Of a DNA stretch of 5,808 nt, positions 1 to 5,483 are shown in pieces. The stretch covers positions 1 through 5,808 of the forward strand of contig JAJYFX010000137.1 in assembly GCA_021785315.1 (NCBI GenBank). The letters are read 5' to 3'. The stretch's first letter is position 1. Each line of letters opens with the position of its first letter. The position numbers were made by a program, and so were the translations under genes. The notes beneath the pieces were generated by a model, which saw nothing but the letters and a program-made list of their open reading frames with translations, was not told the origin of the DNA and ran no database searches. Origin of the DNA: Actinomycetes bacterium. Its GTDB lineage: Bacteria > Actinomycetota > Acidimicrobiia > Acidimicrobiales > Acidimicrobiaceae.

Positions 1-64
1 CAACAGATCGTAGAATATTTTTTTTTGATACGATAAACTACTATGTGCACTGACTCAAACTGTC

Positions 65-68
65 GGAG
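65..68 (+). promoter_or_regulatory. Ribosome binding site deciding a GTG start
   Basis: GGAG lies 10 bases before the GTG at 79. An ATG at 72 is out of frame and runs into a stop within four codons. The PaaX frame itself has a TAA at 70-72, so GTG 79 is the first start codon available after that stop. This supports the GTG start. Confidence 0.6.
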
Positions 69-78
69 ATAATGGACC

Positions 79-951
79 GTGCCTAAAAATTCTTCGCGTG
101 GTTGGACTGAATTGAATAAAAGAATCGAGGTTCAACGGGACCAGGCTTTAGGTGTCTCAAGCGCCAGAAGCTACTTGTTGACCATTCTAGGTGAATTTGC
201 AATATCCCAAGACGGCCCAATTTGGACAAACGCCTTCATCACCGGATTAGGAGCGTTGGGAATTGACGAAAAGACGGTTCGGCAAACCCTCGCGCGAACT
301 TCCGCGAAGGGACTCATCGACCCGGAAAAGGTGGGGCGGCGCGCCCGCTGGCATCTTACAAACAAAGCCAGGAACTTGCTCCGTGAAGGAAGCCAGAGAA
401 TCTATTCCTTCAACACCAAGGAACGCGAATGGGACAAGAAATGGATAATCATCCTAATAGCCATACCTGAAGCACGGCGAGACTCCCGATACAGCCTCAG
501 AGTCAGGCTTGGCTGGGTTGGCTTTGCCCTTCTCAATGCTGGAGTGTGGATCTGCCCCTGGACTGATCGTCTCAGTGAAGCGGAAAGCGTGCTGGAAGAG
601 CTCTCCCTCCAGGAAGTGGCACATATCTTCATCGGAAACCTCTCGGACATGGATGAGCAGTCGTATCTGGCGGCGGAGGCATGGGATATTCCAACCGTTG
701 AAGCCGCCTACGAACATTTTGAAATCACCCACTTTGGAAATCTGCCACAGACTAACGAAGATGCCTTCGTCCAGCTGACACGTCTCGTCAACGACTGGCG
801 CAGACTCCCGCTATTGGACCCGGACCTTCCGTCGGAACTACTCCCCGTAGACTGGGTTGGCAACAAAGCTGCGCAGCACTTTCTCGATCTGCACCGGAAC
901 TGGAAGCCCCGCGCCTTCGAGTGGTGGCAGGAAATCACCTCAGATCGATAG
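79..951 (+). CDS. PaaX family transcriptional regulator
   Basis: 290-residue cytoplasmic DNA-binding repressor of the PaaX family, whose best-studied member represses phenylacetate degradation and is released by phenylacetyl-CoA. Visible parts: an N-terminal winged helix-turn-helix (about residues 28-105, starting SARSYLLTILGEF, with the likely recognition region DEKTVRQTLARTSAKG at 63-78 and the wing VGRRARWHLT); a central domain of the Cas2-like fold known for this family (about 117-200, WDKKWIIILIAIPEARR, then RLGWVGFALLNAGVWICP); and the C-terminal signature LPLLDPDLPSELLPVDW (243-259). The length is typical. The start is GTG with GGAG upstream. No paa genes or CoA-ligase genes lie in the window, so the effector and target are unknown. 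PaaX-like proteins also control other pathways, so no symbol is given. Family assignment is firm; ligand is open. Confidence 0.92.
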   Translation: MPKNSSRGWTELNKRIEVQRDQALGVSSARSYLLTILGEFAISQDGPIWTNAFITGLGALGIDEKTVRQTLARTSAKGLIDPEKVGRRARWHLTNKARNLLREGSQRIYSFNTKEREWDKKWIIILIAIPEARRDSRYSLRVRLGWVGFALLNAGVWICPWTDRLSEAESVLEELSLQEVAHIFIGNLSDMDEQSYLAAEAWDIPTVEAAYEHFEITHFGNLPQTNEDAFVQLTRLVNDWRRLPLLDPDLPSELLPVDWVGNKAAQHFLDLHRNWKPRAFEWWQEITSDR

Positions 952-1264
952 AGGCACTCAGGTAATCTCAAATTCATCTCAGTTGTACGCTATTCCAGTT
1001 TTCGCTCCATGAACCGGAGACGCCACAGACTGCCAGCCGCATCTATTTAGCCATGCCCAAAGGGCGTGCCCAAACCATTGCAGCAGGACGCTTCGTGGAA
1101 GACACACCCTGAAATCTCTTTTTGGTCGTGAATGCTCAAATCCGGACAGGCAAACTAAAAAATCCATGATTTCTTACTATCAATAATGTTTAGTAGAATA
1201 CTGAATGTTAATATAAGTACTGAAGAGCCAAGCATGCCACTAGAGCGGAATAGCGTAAAGATAA
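952..1264. other. Intergenic gap of 313 bases without a convincing gene
   Basis: The left two thirds have mixed composition and hold a short stem-loop (CATGCCC 1052-1058, loop AAA, GGGCGTG 1062-1068, one G-U pair) overlapping a direct repeat TGCCCAAA at 1054-1061 and 1067-1074. No run of T follows the stem, so a standard intrinsic terminator is not supported. The right third, from about 1150, is clearly A+T-rich and resembles a promoter. The only open frame, on the minus strand (979-1167), shows no family signature and no ribosome binding site. Confidence 0.6.
1189..1217 (+). promoter_or_regulatory. Possible promoter of the nuclease gene
   Basis: TTTAGT (1189-1194) and TATAAG (1212-1217) are spaced by 17 bases within an A+T-rich stretch, giving a leader of about 40 bases before the ATG at 1265. 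The -10 box matches TATAAT in five of six positions, the -35 box in only three of six. A second possible -10 box, TAGCGT at 1251-1256, would give an almost leaderless transcript. This is inferred from motifs only. Confidence 0.35.
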
Positions 1265-2047
1265 ATGAGTTTGCAAATACCGAGTTCACTAACACCGTCA
1301 AAAGTTTCGTCTTTTAGAGAATGCGCATATGCATTCCGCCTCGCTGTAATTGACCATGTGCCTCAACCCATCAATTCACATACGCTGAAGGGAACACTGG
1401 CCCACAGATGCCTTGATCAGCTCTATTTCGATAATTCCCCCGAGAGCAGAACCTTAGAGGTCGCCAGAAGTATTTTCGATGACGTATGGAATGAAGCTCA
1501 TATCAACGGGGAGCTTGAGTACCTCGAAGAGTGTGAAGATGGCAAAGTCGACCTAGACGAGTTGGCCAAAGACACAATTTTTCTTATTGAACAGGATTTC
1601 ATTGCTGAAAATCCGCAACAAGTGACTGCGCTTGGGACAGAACTCCAGCTGGAGACCCGAGTTGGCGACATGACTCTCAGGGGGATCATTGACCGCCTGG
1701 ACCTCAATCCAGACGGCACAATTACCGTTACCGACTACAAGACCGGGAGAATGCCCGGAGTCATGCAAGAACACGACCGCCTTTCTGGGGTCTACTTCTA
1801 TGCGCTCCTTTGCGAGCAGGTTCTCCATGTCGTTCCAGATACTGTTCAGCTGGTCTATCTGCGTGATGCAACAAGAATCATCGCAAAACCAAGCAAGCAA
1901 TCTTTGACAGCTTTGATGAACAAGGCCGGCGCAATTTGGAAAGCCGTTCGCACCGCCTGCGAAAGAGACGACTTCAGGCCTAAGCCGTCTAAATTGTGCG
2001 GCTTTTGCAACTTCAAGGTTCAGTGCCCCACGCAGGCTAGCCATTGA
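1265..2047 (+). CDS. RecB-family exonuclease, PD-(D/E)XK superfamily (AddB/Cas4-like, iron-sulfur type)
   Basis: 260-residue stand-alone nuclease of the PD-(D/E)XK (PDDEXK_1) superfamily, expected to cut or resect DNA ends in repair. Visible motifs: GTLAH with His47 (motif I); a conserved Glu region around 126-130; GIIDRLD with Asp143 as metal ligand; DYKTG with Asp157 and Lys159 as the catalytic D-x-K; and FYALL around Tyr179 in the last motif, where the usual Gln is not seen. Cys20 (SFREC) and the C-terminal Cys245, Cys248 and Cys254 (CGFCNFKVQC) form the four-cysteine pattern that holds a 4Fe-4S cluster in AddB and Cas4 proteins. It has no helicase domain, and no recombinase or cas gene is adjacent. 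TAA directly precedes the ATG, so no earlier start exists. The ribosome binding site is weak (AAAG four bases upstream, GGAA fourteen). Family call is firm; its partner and in vivo role are unknown. Confidence 0.9.
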   Translation: MSLQIPSSLTPSKVSSFRECAYAFRLAVIDHVPQPINSHTLKGTLAHRCLDQLYFDNSPESRTLEVARSIFDDVWNEAHINGELEYLEECEDGKVDLDELAKDTIFLIEQDFIAENPQQVTALGTELQLETRVGDMTLRGIIDRLDLNPDGTITVTDYKTGRMPGVMQEHDRLSGVYFYALLCEQVLHVVPDTVQLVYLRDATRIIAKPSKQSLTALMNKAGAIWKAVRTACERDDFRPKPSKLCGFCNFKVQCPTQASH

Positions 2048-2152
2048 TCACGCTCAATGCTTGCATCTTCTAAGCAGCGCCTGAAGACGAAGCGGCAATA
2101 ACCCGGCAAATAGCTAATAGCCTTTTGCCAAAACGAGCAATATGTTCCACAC

Positions 2153-2158
2153 AGAGGA
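2153..2158 (+). promoter_or_regulatory. Ribosome binding site deciding the PAP2 start
   Basis: AGAGGA ends seven bases before the ATG at 2166. The earlier in-frame ATG at 2142 has only a weak GAG four bases away. The later start is therefore preferred, which removes eight residues from the longest reading frame. Confidence 0.6.
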
Positions 2159-2165
2159 CCAACGT

Positions 2166-2750
2166 ATGAGCCCGGACAACAATGAGCCTTCAGCCAAAGC
2201 CTTAATTGATCTTTTTAAGAATCCAGAGGCAATGCGAAAGGCGATCGCTCGCTTTGACAATGCAGTCGACGATCTCTTCGAACCTCTAAGGGAAAACGTC
2301 TGGTTCAACCGCATCTTCTATTCTGCGTCGGCAATGGCAGACCACTCCTTGATCTGGTTTCTTCTTGCCGCCATCAAGGCCACCAGATCAGGCGAACAAG
2401 CAAAGCTGGCCAGAAGGGCAGCTATCGTCCTAGCCGCAGAATCGCTGGTGGTCAACATGGGCGTAAAGAGTATATTTCGCCGGGAGCGCCCGACGTACGA
2501 GGGAGAACGACCCTTACCGCTCCGACAGCCCCTAACATCATCATTCCCAAGCGGCCACTCCAGCGCTGCGGTATGCGCATATATATTTCTTTCCGAAAAG
2601 GATTCGCTGGCTCCCCTGTACTTTGTTCTCGCCATGCTCATTGCACCCAGTCGGATTCATGTCAAAATACACCATGCTTCCGACGTTATTGGCGGACTGA
2701 TTGTCGGATGGTTGTTTGCGAGACTCATGCGTAGCTTTTTCCAAGACTAA
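2166..2750 (+). CDS. Phosphatase PAP2 family protein
   Basis: Membrane-associated acid phosphatase of the PAP2 superfamily, 194 residues from the preferred ATG (202 from ATG 2142). All three active-site motifs are intact. Numbered from the preferred start they are KSIFRRERP (Lys101, Arg107, Pro108; K-x6-RP), FPSGH (Ser129 to His131) and SRIHVKIHHASD (Ser162, Arg163, His169, Asp173; SR-x5-H-x3-D). His169 is expected to be the phosphate-accepting nucleophile and His131 the acid. Hydrophobic stretches around IWFLLAAI, AAIVLAAESLVVNMG, YFVLAMLIA and VIGGLIVGWLFA suggest several membrane segments. The family acts on lipid phosphates such as phosphatidic acid or undecaprenyl diphosphate; the substrate cannot be told here. 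The gene ends ten bases before the NUDIX gene, suggesting shared translation or transcription. Confidence 0.93.
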   Translation: MSPDNNEPSAKALIDLFKNPEAMRKAIARFDNAVDDLFEPLRENVWFNRIFYSASAMADHSLIWFLLAAIKATRSGEQAKLARRAAIVLAAESLVVNMGVKSIFRRERPTYEGERPLPLRQPLTSSFPSGHSSAAVCAYIFLSEKDSLAPLYFVLAMLIAPSRIHVKIHHASDVIGGLIVGWLFARLMRSFFQD

Positions 2751-2760
2751 ATTGGATCCA

Positions 2761-3192
2761 ATGGAGACCGAATATCAAGTAATGGCAAGTGGAGGCGTAC
2801 TGATACGAAAGGGCGGCCACGAAAAGAACGAGTTCTTTTACGCCCTCATACACAGGCCTCGCTACAACGATTGGAGCCTTCCCAAGGGCAAGCAGGAAAG
2901 CGGCGAGGATCCCCTTGCTTGTGCGCTTCGCGAGACGCTTGAAGAGACTGGGTATATATGCACGCCGATCGAGGAACTCCTCTCCAGCAGCTATATAGAC
3001 AACCGAGGAAGATCTAAACTCGTCAGATTTTGGCTCATGGAGGTCGCCGATGGCAAATTCGCCCCAAACGAGGAGGCTGATTCGCTTGCCTGGCTTCCGT
3101 TCGATCTGGCAAAAAATACCCTCACATACGAAAAAGATCGGGATGTTCTCGAATCGGCAAAAGCGCTTGTGTATCGGCTAAATTTGTCCTAA
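2761..3192 (+). CDS. NUDIX hydrolase, resembling the N-terminal domain of MutT1
   Basis: 143-residue NUDIX hydrolase. The Nudix box spans residues 43-65 with Gly43, Glu49, Arg57, Glu58, Glu61, Glu62 and Gly64, fitting G-x5-E-x7-RE-x2-EE-x-G; the Glu residues bind the metal. The preceding HRPRYNDWSLPKGK (31-44), the later FWLMEVADGKF and the WLPF element (111-114) resemble mycobacterial MutT1, an enzyme hydrolysing 8-oxo-(d)GTP and diadenosine polyphosphates. MutT1 carries a second, histidine-phosphatase domain, which is absent here: the protein stops soon after the Nudix fold, with no RHG motif. Likely roles are nucleotide-pool cleaning or Ap4A hydrolysis; this is inferred. The frame is open back to a TTG at 2701 inside PAP2, but ATG 2761 fits the family start better. 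Only GGA four bases upstream serves as binding site, so translation may depend on coupling to PAP2, which ends at 2750. Confidence 0.9.
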   Translation: METEYQVMASGGVLIRKGGHEKNEFFYALIHRPRYNDWSLPKGKQESGEDPLACALRETLEETGYICTPIEELLSSSYIDNRGRSKLVRFWLMEVADGKFAPNEEADSLAWLPFDLAKNTLTYEKDRDVLESAKALVYRLNLS

Positions 3193-3241
3193 TCCAAGAT
3201 TTTGCGGAATTAGCACCGGATAAACGGAGTTATTAACTGAT

Positions 3242-3847
3242 ATGAATACTCTCAAGTTCAACGTCAATTGGGACTACCGTTGTCCGTTTGCACGGATATT
3301 AAACGAACACATTGTTGTAGGCTTGCAAAATGGAGCTGACTGGGAAGTAGAATTCATTCCTTTTTCACTCACCGAAGTCCACACAGAGGAAGGTGAAATC
3401 TCCTCATGGGAGGATCCTTCCAAGGCTGCCGAGCTTCTGGCCGGACAGGTTGGAATCGTAATAAAAAACAAATTTCCAGAATCGTTCAATGCCTTCCACG
3501 TCGCGATGTTTTCAGCAAGGCATGACGAGGGAAAAGACATACGAATAAAGGAAGTCGTCGAAGAGGTAATTGCGCAGGCTGGTTTGAACCCCGAAGCGGT
3601 GTTGGCTGAAATCGCATCAGGATGGCCGCTACAGGAATACAGGCAGGACCATGAAGACTCGGTAAGCAAATACTCTGTTTTTGGAGTACCGACAATCTTC
3701 GCCGATGGAAAAGCGGCATTCGTGCGATTGATGAAGCGGGCTGACGGAGATCCCCAGACTTCAATTGGCTACATCGAGCGACTTGTCGATCAGATCGCCA
3801 ACAATTCCGAAATCAACGAACTCAAGCACACCACAATTCGGAACTAA
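3242..3847 (+). CDS. DsbA family protein with thioredoxin fold and a single cysteine
   Basis: 201-residue protein of the DsbA / 2-hydroxychromene-2-carboxylate isomerase / GST-kappa group. It begins with a beta strand leading to WDYRCPFAR (residues 10-18); Cys14 sits where the first CxxC cysteine lies in DsbA. The second position is Ala17, and Cys14 is the only cysteine in the whole protein. The cis-proline motif FGVPTIF (147-153, Pro150) is present, with a helical insertion between. No signal peptide is visible, so it is likely cytoplasmic. With one cysteine it cannot make an internal disulfide; a glutathione- or mycothiol-linked transferase or isomerase role, or monothiol redox chemistry, is more likely (inference). 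GGAG (3226-3229) lies twelve bases before the ATG, a rather long spacing. It follows the NUDIX gene by 49 bases and converges with the GalT-like gene. Confidence 0.87.
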   Translation: MNTLKFNVNWDYRCPFARILNEHIVVGLQNGADWEVEFIPFSLTEVHTEEGEISSWEDPSKAAELLAGQVGIVIKNKFPESFNAFHVAMFSARHDEGKDIRIKEVVEEVIAQAGLNPEAVLAEIASGWPLQEYRQDHEDSVSKYSVFGVPTIFADGKAAFVRLMKRADGDPQTSIGYIERLVDQIANNSEINELKHTTIRN

Positions 3848-4193
3848 TCAGTCGACAATCGATCTACGGTCCAAAGAGCCCCGGGTTTGAGGACTGTGGC
3901 CCAACGCTCTGGCCCATAACTTCGCAGCCCCTTCGACAGCCGTATTGTCGCAGGTACGATATAGCACGCGCAGACGGTCGCCCAGACGTGCATCGCAATA
4001 GTGGAGAACTCCCGCAATGGGCCGACGAACACACTCGAGTCCTTGATTGCCCTGTCTGTGCTTTCAAAAGTATCTCACACCCAGGCGTTTGCCGTCCGGC
4101 CTCAGCGACAAACACAGGCCGCCAGAGACCTATTGGCCAGCGCTTAGCGTTCGCTGGACCAAGTGACTAACCCTCGATCTAAGCTCTGGCTTT

Positions 4194-4208
4194 GTAGGTC
4201 GGGCCTAC
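4194..4208. repeat. Short inverted repeat overlapping the 4207-4220 palindrome
   Basis: GTAGG (4194-4198) and CCTAC (4204-4208) are perfect inverted arms around TCGGG. The right arm shares two bases with the neighbouring palindrome, so the two hairpins cannot both form completely. It lies just past the 3' end of the minus-strand GalT-like gene. Confidence 0.5.
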
Positions 4209-4220
4209 CCAATATTGGGT
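4207..4220. repeat. Perfect 14-bp palindrome between convergent genes
   Basis: ACCCAATATTGGGT is fully self-complementary and lies 35 bases beyond the stop codon of the GalT-like gene. As RNA it gives a five-pair stem with an AUAU loop on either strand. No T run follows on either side, so a standard intrinsic terminator is not supported. A protein-binding dyad or a transcript-end hairpin are the main alternatives. Confidence 0.6.
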
Positions 4221-4255
4221 CCAACGCAATTTAGGCAACGATGCGGTTAGATAAA

Positions 4256-5281
4256 CTAGCTAAATTTCTCCGACACAGCTCTGGCAACCTCTTCAGGGGA
4301 GATGTCCAGCAATGGCTCGTCCAAAAGGCGTTCGAAATATGTCACGTCGCTCCGATAAAACCTCTCAGGATTGGATCGTACCAAAATCCTGAAGACCAGC
4401 CTGAAGCCAACGCCATCTCCGTCCGGTCCACCGCCGGCTATGGAGTAATTAAAAGCAGAAAAGTTGTGGGAGTCATAATAAGCAAACACCTTTGCTACCC
4501 CCTCGGCAAGATCCGTGACGGACTGATCCGTAAGTTGGTCAATGTCGGATATCCGGTCGAAAACGCCCCAGATCTCTTGAAACCCTCGCGGAGCAAATGG
4601 CGTTAGCCACGAGACCGAGCCGGTCTTGCCGATGTAGCGTGAGCCATTCATCTCCTGAGCAACGAGATCATCGAAGTAGGAACGCGAATTCTCGAGATAG
4701 TATTTCCGAGCCCCCTCTAAAACTTCCATCTGACTCGTCGTTGGCCGAAAATCATGAGATGACTGCAAATGCGGGTGCACAACCGAAGAGCCCGAAGGAG
4801 GCAGATAATTTGCGCTGATCGAGGACCACACCAGATTGGGTCTCGCCTTTCTGGTCGCCTTGGCATGATCGACCATAACAGAAAAGGCATCATAGAGAAG
4901 CCCTGGAGAGAACTCCTCCAGCTTCGTAAAATGACGCGAGGTGTCATAAACGCCGACTGCGGAATAGCCTGAATAGGCCATAATATTTGGTACAACCGCC
5001 GCTCTGTTCCTTCTGATCCTCCCCGCCGGGACCACCTCGGGTTCGAAATCGAAGGTAACCTTACTGAAAACCTCTTCACAAAATGGGCAGAACCCGCCGG
5101 CATCAATAATCTCAGATAGCTCCGGTTTGCTTTCGGGTTGCAACTTCACACCGCTCAGAATACGGCTGGATTTCTTTGTTAGCGGATCAATCCTTTGGAC
5201 CAGGGGAACCGATTTCCATTTTCCTCCATCCGAGGGGTCGGGAGCCCTTGCTTCAAGGCTGACTTCACTGAACTCGATCAT
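4256..5281 (-). CDS. GalT-like HIT-superfamily sugar-1-phosphate nucleotidyltransferase
   Basis: 341-residue protein, close to the usual GalT length. Cys65 and Cys68 (FCPFC) match the zinc-binding cysteine pair of GalT, VVPN (96-99) the nucleotide-loop region, His117 (RHF) and His169 the other likely zinc ligands. His169-Pro-His-Leu-Gln173 is the histidine triad, where His171 is expected to carry the covalent nucleotide and Gln173 to bind phosphate. The C-terminal half (FQEIWGVF 234-241, VGFRLVFRILVR 291-302, FYRSDVTYFERL 308-319) resembles the second HIT-like repeat. GalT exchanges UMP between UDP-glucose and galactose 1-phosphate; here the triad reads HPHLQ, not HPHGQ, and no galK or galE is nearby. 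Another sugar phosphate, or an ADP-sugar phosphorylase activity, is possible. The ATG at 5281 has AGGAAGGG (5288-5295) six bases upstream. Superfamily is firm; exact reaction is not. Confidence 0.85.
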   Translation of the reverse strand: MIEFSEVSLEARAPDPSDGGKWKSVPLVQRIDPLTKKSSRILSGVKLQPESKPELSEIIDAGGFCPFCEEVFSKVTFDFEPEVVPAGRIRRNRAAVVPNIMAYSGYSAVGVYDTSRHFTKLEEFSPGLLYDAFSVMVDHAKATRKARPNLVWSSISANYLPPSGSSVVHPHLQSSHDFRPTTSQMEVLEGARKYYLENSRSYFDDLVAQEMNGSRYIGKTGSVSWLTPFAPRGFQEIWGVFDRISDIDQLTDQSVTDLAEGVAKVFAYYDSHNFSAFNYSIAGGGPDGDGVGFRLVFRILVRSNPERFYRSDVTYFERLLDEPLLDISPEEVARAVSEKFS

Positions 5282-5287
5282 CTCCGA

Positions 5288-5295
5288 CCCTTCCT
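5288..5295 (-). promoter_or_regulatory. Ribosome binding site of the GalT-like gene
   Basis: On the minus strand AGGAAGGG lies six bases before the ATG at 5281. It is a purine-rich Shine-Dalgarno sequence, among the strongest in the window, and supports this start. Confidence 0.6.
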
Positions 5296-5408
5296 GCCTT
5301 GGAAACCAATCATGGGCGCGACTTCAATGCATGGCATTTGGCGCCTGCTCACGCCCTGAACAATAGTGTAACCCAGTCTGAAATTCCCAAAACTGCGAAT
5401 TCCCCGAT

Positions 5409-5438
5409 TCTCGAACTCTCTTGCCTTCTCATTCGAGA
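5409..5438. repeat. Inverted repeat in the divergent promoter region
   Basis: TCTCGAA (5409-5415) and TTCGAGA (5432-5438) are perfect 7-base inverted arms separated by 16 bases. An alternative pairing of CTCTC (5416-5420) with GAGAG (5435-5439) overlaps it. The position between two divergent genes would suit an operator. An 8-bp palindrome CCAGCTGG follows at 5452-5459. Confidence 0.45.
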
Positions 5439-5470
5439 GCTATTTTGCCAACCAGCTGGAACAATCATCG

Positions 5471-5476
5471 TAAACT
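5471..5476 (+). promoter_or_regulatory. Possible -10 box for a leaderless reductase transcript
   Basis: TAAACT fits the actinobacterial TANNNT -10 pattern. Its end is separated by seven bases from the A of the ATG at 5484, the spacing expected if transcription starts on the start codon. No Shine-Dalgarno sequence precedes this ATG. A TTGCCA at 5445-5450 could be a -35 box but with a long 20-base spacer. Confidence 0.4.
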
Positions 5477-5483
5477 CTATTCA

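Larger units (their letters stand above)
3848..4255. other. Convergent intergenic gap of 408 bases, possible decayed coding sequence
   Basis: This gap lies between two convergent stop codons and holds no gene I can name. A plus-strand frame stays open from before 3848 to 4170 without a ribosome binding site. On the minus strand, one frame reads like protein (including RPDGKRLGVRYF, then a stop, then RLGDRLRVLYRTCDNTAVEGAAKLWARALG) but is broken by stops and matches no family I recognise. It could be a gene remnant, an RNA gene or plain spacer. A weak bulged hairpin lies at 3869-3894 (GTCCAAA against TTTGAGGAC) without a T run. Confidence 0.45.

Noticed and set aside
25..44. TTGATA and TACTAT upstream of PaaX as a promoter pair
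   Set aside because: The two boxes are only eight bases apart, far too close for a -35/-10 pair.
1052..1068. Stem-loop as terminator of the PaaX gene
   Set aside because: Seven pairs with a three-base loop, but no T run follows on either strand, and it lies 100 bases past the stop codon.
1091..1123. CTTC-GTG-GAAG hairpin followed later by five T as a terminator
   Set aside because: The stem is only four pairs and the T run starts 17 bases after it.
979..1167. Minus-strand frame of 62 residues in the 952-1264 gap
   Set aside because: No family signature, no binding site and no conserved pattern that I can recognise.
1553..2044. Long minus-strand frame of 163 residues inside the nuclease gene
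   Set aside because: It is antisense to a gene with intact catalytic motifs and shows no family features of its own.
79..2047. Cas2-like fold of PaaX next to a Cas4-like nuclease, suggesting a CRISPR adaptation module
   Set aside because: The Cas2-like central domain is normal in PaaX regulators and the nuclease fits the general RecB/AddB-like family. There is no Cas1 and no repeat-spacer array, and the two genes are 313 bases apart.
3988..4170. Plus-strand frame of 60 residues in the convergent gap, with CPVC and a later Cys
   Set aside because: It starts at GTG with no ribosome binding site, has no recognisable domain, and the same region is also open on the other strand. The frame is better explained by few stops than by a gene.
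5326..5338. AATGC-ATG-GCATT interrupted palindrome in the divergent region
   Set aside because: Arms of five bases are expected by chance at this scale and the position is not close to a recognised promoter box.
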